DNA from: Paenibacillus sp. MMS18-CY102
GTDB taxonomy: Bacteria > Bacillota > Bacilli > Paenibacillales > Paenibacillaceae
Direction of reading: 5' to 3'
NCBI RefSeq assembly: GCF_009789195.1
Contig: NZ_WSTC01000002.1
Location: 186,001 to 250,000 of the forward strand
DNA: 64,000 nucleotides
Below are positions 26,776 to 34,238 of this stretch, piece after piece. The position numbers and the translations under genes were made by a program. The notes under the pieces were generated by a model. The model had not been told where the DNA came from, did not search any database, and worked only from the letters and a program-made list of their open reading frames with translations. The first letter of the stretch is position 1; each line of letters starts with the position of its first letter.

Positions 26776-27995
26776 GGGTGAACCTCCTGAACGTAGTCCG
26801 ATGGGAATCCGACAAAGGGGTCTAAGCGATTCGCTGTTGGCGGCCGGAGCTTCCGTACGCCAGTGAGCGTGCATGCGTAGGCGATTATTCGGCTGGCAGA
26901 CAGCTGTTCAGCCCGTTTATCGCCAATTCGCCGGAACGATTGCTTGCCGGGCTTGGAGTTGGCCTCCAGCAGCCACAGCTTGCCGGCCGGTGTGATGCCG
27001 AAGTCGAAGCCGAATTCGGCGAAGCGCCCGAAGGGGCGTTCAATCGCTGGCGCCGCCAATAGGGCGGCTTCTTCCATTCGCGCAATTAGGCGGTCAGCCA
27101 TGCGCTCGCCATATAGCTGGGATAGCCGAGCTTGGGCGGCGAAAGCTTCCCCTCCGCCGTGGAGATTAGATGTAACGCCGCCGTCTGCGCCTACGCGGCA
27201 GGCTGCCCCAGTCGTCTGCCAACGGCCGCTGCCGTCTTTTTGCACCAGCAGGCGAACGTCATGCGGGCGACCATTTTGATCGTTAAGCGATAGATAAGGC
27301 TGAACGAGGTAAGTGGCGGAGCTGATAAAGCGTTCCAGCCATTGCACGGCTTCGCCCTGTTCTGTAGCGGCAAATGACAAGGTGAATGGCAGATTGCCGC
27401 GCCTAGTGCGTCCGTCAATGGTGATTGAATCATCTGATTGCACTTGCATTCGAATTGCGCCGCGCCCCTGCATCCCAGCTGACGGTTTTAGGAATAAGCC
27501 ACTTGGCTGCTCGCGAAGCTGGCGAATCAGCTCGGCACCGCGTTGGAATAGCCAAGTATCGGGCAGCAGCGGCCGGAGTGCCGGCTGCTGCTCAAGCGCG
27601 GTATAGACGCGCCATTTGCCCGGAAGATCGCCATTTAACAGCCTTGCTCCGCTTTGGGCGATCAATGCGCGCAGAGCGGATCGGCATCGAAGGCGCTCAT
27701 CTGTATTGCCCGCATAGCTTCGGTCGTAGATGAGATCAGGCATTGGGCATAAGGTTCGTTCCCATTGCCCGCTGCTTAGCTGATAGCCGATGATTTGCCC
27801 CGCGCTAGGCCTGCTGCTATCAGGATCAATCACAATGACGCGCACGCCTTGTTGGGAACCGGACTCTGCCAACTGCCGGCATAGCCGATCCTCCGGCAGA
27901 CGGATGGGGCTGATGCCCTCGGATATTGCCGGGCGGGCAGTTAAGGATGGAAGCTTAGCAATAAAGACGGCAAGCACTAACCAGTACCGGACCAT
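26772..27995 (-). CDS. YheC-type ATP-grasp protein
   Basis: 407 residues from the ATG 27995, set by GGAGGTC 5 bases upstream; the TTG at 28010 lies in that site. N-terminus VRYWLVLAVFIAKLPSL is hydrophobic but reads as the first strand of the family, not a clear signal peptide. ATP-grasp landmarks: FLKPSAGMQGRGAIRMQV (about 168-185), LVQPYLSLNDQNGRPHDVRLLVQKDGSGRW, NLHGGGEAFAAQ and FGFDFGITPAGKLWLLEANSKPGKQ. It is the most divergent of the five paralogues, with more Arg and Gln. The upstream gene ends 15 bases before it. Confidence 0.9.
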   Translation of the reverse strand: MVRYWLVLAVFIAKLPSLTARPAISEGISPIRLPEDRLCRQLAESGSQQGVRVIVIDPDSSRPSAGQIIGYQLSSGQWERTLCPMPDLIYDRSYAGNTDERLRCRSALRALIAQSGARLLNGDLPGKWRVYTALEQQPALRPLLPDTWLFQRGAELIRQLREQPSGLFLKPSAGMQGRGAIRMQVQSDDSITIDGRTRRGNLPFTLSFAATEQGEAVQWLERFISSATYLVQPYLSLNDQNGRPHDVRLLVQKDGSGRWQTTGAACRVGADGGVTSNLHGGGEAFAAQARLSQLYGERMADRLIARMEEAALLAAPAIERPFGRFAEFGFDFGITPAGKLWLLEANSKPGKQSFRRIGDKRAEQLSASRIIAYACTLTGVRKLRPPTANRLDPFVGFPSDYVQEVHP

Positions 27996-28010
27996 AGATG
28001 ACCTCCGCAA

Positions 28011-29378
28011 TCAGAAGCCGGATAGATACCGGCTGTATTGAATCATCCTAAGCACTGATGGCCGAATTTTCTGGTCCGTCAGCGGTGTATTATCGTTTTT
28101 CGAAGGCTTTGAATTTACTTCGAGCAGCCAGACGCGCCCGCTTGTATCGACTGCAAGATCGATGCCAAGCTCGCCAAAATGGGCGGGGATATGCGTGTCG
28201 ATGCCTTCCGCAATCTCAAGCGCCGCCTTCTGAAGCTTGGCGGCTGCTTCTTGGCGGCCTGCTGCAAGATTCGATTTGCCAATCGCTTCACGTACGGTGC
28301 TGAGCGTGCCGCCTCGTGCTAGATTGGATACAAAATGGGCGCCGCCCGCCGTTCGTGCGACGATCGAAGTGACCGTCCATACGCCGCTGGCGTTTTTTTG
28401 CACGAGTGCACGAAAATCAACAGGGCGCTTCGCGATATCAATGAGCGTGAGCCCTTGCTGAATCTGGTAACGGACCGTCTTCATCTTGCCGCTGATCGCT
28501 GAGAATAGCTTAAGCAAGCTCGTATAATGTTGCTTGCGCGTACCAGCCGTCGTCGTGAACATTGCCTGATAGCCGCCTGTCTCCAGGCGTGAAATTTTAA
28601 TAATTCCTTTGCCAAGGCTTCCGCGTACCGGCTTAAGGAACACGGTGTAATACTTGGAGCACATCGCTTTGAGCATCGTGAAGTTGCGCAGCAGATGGGA
28701 TTCGGGCAAATATTTGGCCAGTGAGCTAGCGCCTCGGAGTGCATCGAACACCTCATGCTTATCGAGAAACTTCTCGTTGAACACTTGCGTGTTGTGCTTG
28801 CGTTTGACTTCTTTCATAAACGACTGTACGTTCGGCTTATTTTCCAGCTTGCGTGAGGTCAGCCGATTGTTGACGATGTCTGCGATCGGGAGCGGCATTC
28901 GTTTCCAGCCACTCTGGTAAACCCAGCCTTCGACGGAGTCCGTGCTTTCCTGAATGCCATTGGGGGTAAAGAAATACACATGCGCGCCTTGCGCTGCGCA
29001 TCCGTCGACCAGTTCTTTGCAGAACATCGTAATCGACCCGAATGGACGGTCCGGCATATGCGGATAATCGCGGCTGACGAGCACACCGATCAGCGGTCCA
29101 AGCGACAGCGTGGAGGACTTCTCAGCATAATGCATCCGAAGCGTCGCGCCGTTAGCCAGCCCAATGCGCCGAGCGAGGCTTTGGTTCATGCGCATGCCTT
29201 CATAGCGGGCAACCGATACGACCTTAATAGGCTGCTGGTAGCCGCCCAACCTTAGCGTCAAAGGCTGGCCTTGCGGGATTTTCCATTGTTTCATGTAGGA
29301 TTCGCCCAGCATGATCGCATCGTCCGGGAGCAAGCCGGAGCCGACCGCCTGGACAGCGACTTTGGATTTGAGCATCAT
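28011..29378 (-). CDS. YheD-type ATP-grasp protein, first gene of the cluster
   Basis: 455 residues from ATG 29378 (a second ATG follows at 29375); AAGGAGAT stands 4 to 7 bases upstream, and the frame upstream to 29462 is not used. An N-terminal beta-rich domain (about 1-95; LTLRLGGYQQPIKVVSVAR) precedes LGPLIGVLVSRDY. ATP-grasp landmarks: FLKPVRGSLGKGIIKISRL, IQQGLTLIDIAKRPVDFRALVQKNASG, NLARGGTLSTV, LGIDLAVDTSGRVWLLEVNSKPSKN. As the first of six genes spaced by 15 bases or less it sets the promoter for the whole unit; a SigE/SigK-like -10 is 70 bases upstream. Confidence 0.9.
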   Translation of the reverse strand: MMLKSKVAVQAVGSGLLPDDAIMLGESYMKQWKIPQGQPLTLRLGGYQQPIKVVSVARYEGMRMNQSLARRIGLANGATLRMHYAEKSSTLSLGPLIGVLVSRDYPHMPDRPFGSITMFCKELVDGCAAQGAHVYFFTPNGIQESTDSVEGWVYQSGWKRMPLPIADIVNNRLTSRKLENKPNVQSFMKEVKRKHNTQVFNEKFLDKHEVFDALRGASSLAKYLPESHLLRNFTMLKAMCSKYYTVFLKPVRGSLGKGIIKISRLETGGYQAMFTTTAGTRKQHYTSLLKLFSAISGKMKTVRYQIQQGLTLIDIAKRPVDFRALVQKNASGVWTVTSIVARTAGGAHFVSNLARGGTLSTVREAIGKSNLAAGRQEAAAKLQKAALEIAEGIDTHIPAHFGELGIDLAVDTSGRVWLLEVNSKPSKNDNTPLTDQKIRPSVLRMIQYSRYLSGF

Positions 29379-29446
29379 AAATCTCCTTCCAAGCAGGAGG
29401 ATGACGTAGACTAGAAGGGGCTCTGGGTGTTTTACACGAATTCCTT

Positions 29447-29455
29447 CATCATATG
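29447..29455 (-). promoter_or_regulatory. Possible SigE/SigK -10 element for the YheC/YheD cluster
   Basis: On the minus strand CATATGATG, close to SigE (CATACAAT) and SigK (CATANNNTA) -10 boxes; an AC dinucleotide lies 17 bases further upstream as in SigK promoters. Weak on its own but fits a spore-coat operon. Confidence 0.35.
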
Positions 29456-29498
29456 AGGACATCTATCCCTTGGTGATTGGCCATATTGCTACTTTCTG

Positions 29499-29550
29499 AA
29501 AAGGACGGCCCCGATAAGCGCCCAACCTTGTTCAGTACGTCCTTTTTTTT
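29499..29550 (+). terminator. Intrinsic terminator in the yheA upstream region
   Basis: AAAAGGACG (29499-29507) with CGTCCTTTT (29538-29546) and eight T. It points right although no plus-strand gene ends here, so it either stops an unseen small transcript or is part of an older leader. Confidence 0.55.
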
Positions 29551-29572
29551 GAACCAAACCATCGGCAATCAC

Positions 29573-29602
29573 TTGGCTGGGCGCCCTGCTCGGTGGTATG
29601 AT
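29573..29602 (+). promoter_or_regulatory. Possible sigma-A promoter of yheA
   Basis: TTGGCT (29573-29578), 18 bases, TATGAT (29597-29602), 46 bases before the yheA start. Confidence 0.4.
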
Positions 29603-29648
29603 CAGGGTAGTAAATACTTGCATTCGGATGGTATAGGAGTGAGCGAAA

Positions 29649-29984
29649 ATGAACGTACATGACAAAGCTTACGAGCTAGCTAAGTCGCTGCGTGAATGTC
29701 CAGAAGCACAGGCGCTGAAAGCTGCGAAAGCTGCAGTTGACGGCGAAGCGGAAGCCAGCCGGATGCTGAACGAGTTTCTAGAGCGGCAGCAGCAGCTGCA
29801 GCATCAGATGATGAGTGGCGAGGAGCCTTCGCCAGCTGACCTTGAAGTCATGAATAAGCGTTATGAGGTGCTCGCGCTCAACCCGCTCATTAGCCGTTAT
29901 TTTGACGCTGAGCGCCGATTCGCTGTCTTGTTCGATGATGTAAACCGCATATTAGGCGAAGGCTTGCGGACGGTTTTGGAATAA
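29649..29984 (+). CDS. yheA: YlbF/YmcA-family protein, YheA-like
   Basis: 111 residues, all-helical. NVHDKAYELAKSLRECPEAQALKAAKAAVD and FLERQQQLQHQMMSGEEPSPADLEVMNKRYEVLALNPLISRYFDAERRFAVLFDDVNRILGEGL follow the YlbF/YmcA/YheA pattern of three long helices. B. subtilis YheA lies next to yheB-yheC-yheD, and here too the gene adjoins the YheC/YheD operon, although divergently. Relatives (YlbF, YmcA, YaaT) work with RNase Y; the role of YheA itself is not established. GGAGTGAGCG precedes the ATG. Confidence 0.88.
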   Translation: MNVHDKAYELAKSLRECPEAQALKAAKAAVDGEAEASRMLNEFLERQQQLQHQMMSGEEPSPADLEVMNKRYEVLALNPLISRYFDAERRFAVLFDDVNRILGEGLRTVLE

Positions 29985-30063
29985 TCGGATTTTCCCCGGC
30001 ATAGGATGGTACGGACAAGCGCGGCATGTTCGTTTTTATCCGTTATGGTTTAGGGGGATGTTT

Positions 30064-30357
30064 ATGGCAGGGAAGTTTCGTCACGTTGTGTATTTGGCTG
30101 TTGCGGTATCGATGGTGCTTTACGCACTGCCTAGAATCGGGTTCCAAGAGCGATGGACGTTCGGCACGTTGTTTGGCGTTGTGTGGCTGGTGTTTGCCCT
30201 CTTCGTAATTAGCGCGCAGCTGTATACAATCTTCGGCGTAGACGAGGAGAAGAAGCGCCAGCTGGCGCTAATTAAGCGCGAGAAGTCGCTTCGTTGGGAA
30301 CAGCGGCTCCAACGGGTGCCTGCTGCAGCAGCCAAGTACCGCCGTTCGAAAGAGTGA
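30064..30357 (+). CDS. Small membrane protein of unknown function
   Basis: 97 residues from the second ATG (30064), which has GGGGG 7 bases upstream. Two transmembrane helices (about 5-23 and 31-52; VVYLAVAVSMVLYAL, TFGTLFGVVWLVFALFVISAQL) and a basic cytoplasmic tail with a helical Lys/Arg/Glu stretch. I do not recognise a family. A terminator separates it from ytoI. Confidence 0.75.
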   Translation: MAGKFRHVVYLAVAVSMVLYALPRIGFQERWTFGTLFGVVWLVFALFVISAQLYTIFGVDEEKKRQLALIKREKSLRWEQRLQRVPAAAAKYRRSKE

Positions 30358-30361
30358 GCGA

Positions 30362-30403
30362 AGCCCGACGCCGGCTGGAGAAGCCGGGCGACGGGCTTTT
30401 TTT
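30362..30403 (+). terminator. Terminator upstream of ytoI
   Basis: AGCCCG (30362-30367) and CGGGCT (30392-30397) with inner CCGGCT/AGCCGG, then seven T. Confidence 0.85.
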
Positions 30404-30473
30404 GCAGATAGATGGAAGCGTGTGCGAGTGCGAGACTACAGCCAGATGGGCGGCAGGAGCAGGAGGAAGTGGC

Positions 30474-31826
30474 ATGGTGAAAGGGACGGGCGTTGATGCG
30501 TCGCTGACCAAACATGAGCAAATACTGGCAGCTATCGAAAAGCTGGACGTCGGGTCCAAAATTTCGGTGAGAGCGCTAGCCAAATCGCTCGGTGTCAGTG
30601 AAGGCACAGCCTATAAGGCGATTAAAGATGCGGAGACGGCTGGCATCGTTAGTACGCGTGAGCGGATTGGCACGGTGCGGATTGAAAAGCGCAGCAGAGG
30701 CACCGCGATCCAGCTTACATTCCGCGAGGTCGCAGAGATGGTGGAAGGCCAAGTGCATGGCGGCGAGATGGGGCTAGACAAGCCGCTGCATAAGTTTGTT
30801 ATCGGGGCCATGGAATTAGAAGCAATGATTCGTTACATTGATGAAGGCAGCCTGCTTATCGTCGGCAACCGCGAAAGCGCCCATCGTTATGCGCTGGAGC
30901 AAGGAGCGGGCGTTCTCGTTACAGGCGGCTTTGCGCCTGGAGAAGACATGAAACGCCTCGCAGACGAGCTAGCGCTGCCAATTATCGTATCGCGCTACGA
31001 TACGTTTACTGTCGCATCCATGATTAACCGTGCCATGTACGACCGGCTTATTAAGCGCAAAATTATGCTCGTTGAAGATATTGTCGCGATGAGCAAGCCA
31101 GCACAAGTGCTAATGCCGGCCGATACGGTCGCAGCGTTCCAGCGATTATCCGTCCAGACGGGCCTGTCACGGTTTCCTGTCATTGATGAACGAGGCCGAG
31201 TGGCTGGCATGATGACCGCTAAGGATGCTGTGGATGCGACGGAGGACCAAACATTGGACCGTGTGATGACGCGCCATCCGATTACGGTAGCGCCGAATAT
31301 CGCCGTTGCCTCTGCTGCCCATACGATGGCAAGTGAAGGCATCGACCTGCTGCCTGTCGTTGACCGGCATCGCAAGCTGCTTGGCGTCGTAAGCCGCCGG
31401 GATGTGCTTGATGCGATGAAGTATGCAGGCAAGCAGCAAGAAACAGGGCAAACGTTTGATGATCTCATGTGGGACGGGTTCGAGCAGCAGCATGTTGAGG
31501 AAGGAACCGACCAATTGGAATACCGGTATATAGGCAAAATGATGCCGCAGATGTCCGGTCCGCTCGGCACCGTATCCGAAGGCGTATTGGCGGCACTCAT
31601 GACCGAAGCAGCCCGCCGGTTCATCCGAATTGTCGGCAAGCATGATTACGTATGCGAGAGCTTGACGACCTACTTCTTGCGCCCGGTGCAGATCGACAGC
31701 GACATCGTCATGACACCGCGCGCGCTCGAGATCGGACGCAAGCTGTCCAAGCTGGAGGTCGAAGTGGTTGATGGCCGCGGCCTTGCGGCGAAGGCGATGA
31801 TTACGGTGCAGACGATTGATCCATAA
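30474..31826 (+). CDS. ytoI: YtoI-like protein: HTH, DRTGG, CBS pair and hotdog domains
   Basis: 450 residues from the ATG 30474 (AGGAGGAAG 8 bases upstream); the frame extended to 30294 runs through a terminator and is not coding. Order: N-terminal winged HTH (about 1-70; ISVRALAKSLGVSEGTAYKAIKDAETAGIV), DRTGG-type domain (about 75-185), CBS pair (about 200-315; GLSRFPVIDERGRVAGMMTAKDA and EGIDLLPVVDRHRKLLGVVSRRD), and a hotdog thioesterase-like domain (about 330-445). CBS pairs bind adenine nucleotides, so it probably regulates something in response to nucleotide or acyl-CoA level; B. subtilis YtoI is uncharacterised. Confidence 0.92.
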   Translation: MVKGTGVDASLTKHEQILAAIEKLDVGSKISVRALAKSLGVSEGTAYKAIKDAETAGIVSTRERIGTVRIEKRSRGTAIQLTFREVAEMVEGQVHGGEMGLDKPLHKFVIGAMELEAMIRYIDEGSLLIVGNRESAHRYALEQGAGVLVTGGFAPGEDMKRLADELALPIIVSRYDTFTVASMINRAMYDRLIKRKIMLVEDIVAMSKPAQVLMPADTVAAFQRLSVQTGLSRFPVIDERGRVAGMMTAKDAVDATEDQTLDRVMTRHPITVAPNIAVASAAHTMASEGIDLLPVVDRHRKLLGVVSRRDVLDAMKYAGKQQETGQTFDDLMWDGFEQQHVEEGTDQLEYRYIGKMMPQMSGPLGTVSEGVLAALMTEAARRFIRIVGKHDYVCESLTTYFLRPVQIDSDIVMTPRALEIGRKLSKLEVEVVDGRGLAAKAMITVQTIDP

Positions 31827-31830
31827 GTGG

Positions 31831-31868
31831 AAAAAAGCGATGGCTGTGTGAGCAGCCATCGCTTTTTT
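31831..31868. terminator. Bidirectional terminator
   Basis: AAAAAAGCGATGGCTG (31831-31846) and CAGCCATCGCTTTTTT (31853-31868): 16-bp perfect stem with A and T runs on both sides, shared by ytoI (plus) and the gene at 31898 (minus). Confidence 0.95.
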
Positions 31869-31897
31869 GGTGCGGCGAATATGCAAGCAAGATCGAT

Positions 31898-32464
31898 TTA
31901 GTAATCAAGCAGGGCCTTGCGCCCTTCCTCATAGGTGAGGATCTGCCGCAAATTTTTATCCAGCCACCTTAAGTTCCCGCCGTTGGTATAATCTTTTAAC
32001 TTATACAGCGGGAGCTTCGTCACTGTCGTGCCTTTGTGTATTTCGACGAGGTTTTCTCCTATAACGTCACTCGTTTGCAGTTTCATAGGTGAGTGTGTGA
32101 CGATATAGCCAATAGCGGCGTTATCCTCCTCTGTCATGCTCTGTTGTGGGAAAATGATAATATAATCATTGCTGTCGGCATTATTGTGCTTTCCCCAATA
32201 CTGATCTAGCACGACTACAGAAGTTTTGCCGCCTTGCTTAACCCAGTACCCATACATGTAAGGAGAGGTTGCGACTAATTCCGTCGAGAAAGGACCGATT
32301 CGGCTTACTTCATCTGCATGAAAATATTTTTTAATGCTGCTTATTTTGGGCTCCGGCCTGTTGTTAAAAAGAGCGTTTAACGCGAATGACTCAAGATCTG
32401 ATTTAAACAGGAATAGAAGAGCGCCAAGGATCATGACGGTTGCGATGGTCTTCTTAAATTTCAT
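31898..32464 (-). CDS. Membrane-anchored hypothetical protein
   Basis: 188 residues with an N-terminal signal anchor (KKTIATVMILGALLFLFKSDLE) and an extracytoplasmic domain of mixed alpha/beta look (VSRIGPFSTELVATSPYMYGYWVKQGGKTSVVVLDQYW; QQSMTEEDNAAIGYIVTHSP). No family recognised. It starts 4 bases after the stop of the papain-like protein, so the two are one operon and the protein may be its partner, inhibitor or anchor. Confidence 0.8.
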   Translation of the reverse strand: MKFKKTIATVMILGALLFLFKSDLESFALNALFNNRPEPKISSIKKYFHADEVSRIGPFSTELVATSPYMYGYWVKQGGKTSVVVLDQYWGKHNNADSNDYIIIFPQQSMTEEDNAAIGYIVTHSPMKLQTSDVIGENLVEIHKGTTVTKLPLYKLKDYTNGGNLRWLDKNLRQILTYEEGRKALLDY

Positions 32465-32468
32465 CGAC

Positions 32469-33791
32469 CTAATTTGCTACTATTGCTGTGAGGTACGTAG
32501 TAATGCTAAGGCCGTCAATGTTCATGAAAGCATCGACTCCATTTGGTTGCCAATGATCATTAATTTGAATGAAGCCTTCTGAGTAATTGTCATGCCCGCC
32601 TGTGGTATAGTTTATTGTGAGGTTATATTGGCGAGTTCCCTTAACCGTTACCGTATGAGCCCCATATGGGTTCTGATTGAAGCTGAGGTAGTAAGGACCA
32701 TAGTTTTGCAAATAAGACTTTAACGTCGAATAGTTATTAATATTTAAGTACTTTTCAGGGTCGTCGCTCGTTTGTTGGGTTGCTTTTCCAATCGCTTCGG
32801 ATCCTACTTTGAAAATTTGGTCATTTTTGTCGTAACCTACACCACTAGATGAGAAGTAGCTAGAACCTACAATAGCATTGTAAGCGGTCCGTTTTTGTGC
32901 ATTCGTCAATGCGCCCCACTTATAACCCATTATTTCTAGGGTAGACATAACTGCACAATCATTAGCGTAATCCGTATCTGTCGAAGTTAAAAAATTCGAT
33001 TTTAAATTGCTCTGATTGATATTGGAAGCGTTTAAAAAATAGCTGTCAACCAATGGGGCGGACCAACTTGAAACGACAGAGGAGCTCAGTTGGAAAAAGT
33101 TTATCATCCATGCAGGAGGGCTGGTGATAATATCTTGCGTACTGTTCCCTTCATTGGCGCCTGTAACAAATCCGTTAAAAATAAAATCTTTTGATTTTTT
33201 GGATAATTGCCCGAACCGTTTTGGCTTTTCTTTAAGTTTGGACTTTTCTTTAGGGGAAACTTCCTTTTTAATTTCATCAAGATGTTTACCTTTATAGTTG
33301 GAGTCAATTGCGGTGTTGTTTTTAACGGCGAAATGATCATTGTTATGGGAGTAAACGCGATCAGCCCCATCAAAATAAGTGGGATCAATATCCCCAAATG
33401 AAAACTGAATGATCTCCCCGTTGCTCGCTTCCGAGATGATATACCCGTGATCAAACACAACCATCGTCTCTGATAAATTGCCGTCTAAGTCGTAAATCGG
33501 AACAACCTGGTTTACACGCATAGATCCTGTTTTGAATTGTTGCGCCCATACGCTGTCAGGTTCACTGCCAATGATAGAAACGGCATCAATAAGGCCATAC
33601 GCTACGGAGTCCTCAATTGCGGTTTGGTCACTTTCCGGCACATTCATCTGCTGGGGAATGTAGCTGGAAACACCTGATTTGTTTGGTGAAGTCGGCGCTG
33701 CGTAAGCCATTGCGCCAAGGGACTGTGACATCAGCAATAACCCCATTGTTAGCCCAATCCATTTGCTGCTTTTCTTTCTAACCATCATCAT
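32469..33791 (-). CDS. Secreted protein with papain-like (C39/C1-type) cysteine peptidase domain
   Basis: 440 residues; ATG 33791 is the first of three successive ATG codons and has GAGGG 6 bases upstream. Signal peptide to about residue 33 (LLLMSQSLGAMAYA). Residues about 40-190 look like a pro-domain (IYDLDGNLSETMVVFDHGYIIS), then a charged Lys/Glu linker. The C-terminal part has the order of a papain-like fold: Cys in YANDCAVMSTLEIMGY (about 295-310), His in PYGAHTVTVKG (about 382-392) and Asp/Asn in FIQINDHWQ (about 412-420). It is probably an extracellular protease or an inactive relative. Upstream is a strong promoter and a LacI-type palindrome. Confidence 0.8.
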   Translation of the reverse strand: MMMVRKKSSKWIGLTMGLLLMSQSLGAMAYAAPTSPNKSGVSSYIPQQMNVPESDQTAIEDSVAYGLIDAVSIIGSEPDSVWAQQFKTGSMRVNQVVPIYDLDGNLSETMVVFDHGYIISEASNGEIIQFSFGDIDPTYFDGADRVYSHNNDHFAVKNNTAIDSNYKGKHLDEIKKEVSPKEKSKLKEKPKRFGQLSKKSKDFIFNGFVTGANEGNSTQDIITSPPAWMINFFQLSSSVVSSWSAPLVDSYFLNASNINQSNLKSNFLTSTDTDYANDCAVMSTLEIMGYKWGALTNAQKRTAYNAIVGSSYFSSSGVGYDKNDQIFKVGSEAIGKATQQTSDDPEKYLNINNYSTLKSYLQNYGPYYLSFNQNPYGAHTVTVKGTRQYNLTINYTTGGHDNYSEGFIQINDHWQPNGVDAFMNIDGLSITTYLTAIVAN

Positions 33792-33875
33792 TAATTTCCC
33801 TCTTTCAATTTTAATTTTGTGAACAGGTTGCGGAAAGCCATCATGCTTCATAGCAACACGCTCTATGCCACGTTA

Positions 33876-33893
33876 TGCGCAATCGTTTGCACA
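33876..33893. promoter_or_regulatory. LacI/CcpA-type palindrome, site 1
   Basis: TGCGCAATCGTTTGCACA; on the minus strand it reads TGTGCAAACGATTGCGCA, nearly symmetrical around CG and close to cre. It lies in the leader of the secreted papain-like gene. Confidence 0.45.
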
Positions 33894-33929
33894 TAATGGA
33901 AAAAGAACCATATGTGGACGAAAAATATA

Positions 33930-33956
33930 TTATACGGGATTTATAATTTTGTCAAT
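33930..33956 (-). promoter_or_regulatory. Sigma-A promoter of the papain-like gene operon
   Basis: Minus strand TTGACA (33956-33951), 15 bases, TATAAT (33935-33930); with a 17-base spacer the -10 would read TAATAT. The rest of the 33792-34238 gap is AT-rich; it holds two operator-like sites and no gene. Confidence 0.6.
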
Positions 33957-34187
33957 GAATATCATTTATGGGATTGAAAGAGGTGAAAACGTCGTTTCGT
34001 TGATAAAAATAGGTGTAAGTTCCATTCATTTGTTTGAGTTCGAATAGCTTTCCTGGCTTTGGTGTGAGAAGTGTTCTTTAGGACGTTCCAAAACGAGCTC
34101 TTTCCTTACAAATAGAGTTATAAAGTTTGTATTAATTTGTCGAATGGTGTGATTTCTTTACACGGCTGAAAGTGATATGCTACTTAA

Positions 34188-34205
34188 TGTGCAAACGTAT
34201 GCCCA
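34188..34205. promoter_or_regulatory. LacI/CcpA-type half-palindrome, site 2
   Basis: TGTGCAAACGTATGCCCA, sharing TGTGCAAACG with site 1 and lying 34 bases before the glgA start. It suggests that glgA and the secreted protein answer to the same sugar regulator. Confidence 0.4.
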
Positions 34206-34238
34206 AATCAAATAGCATAGATAGAATGGAGGAAACTT

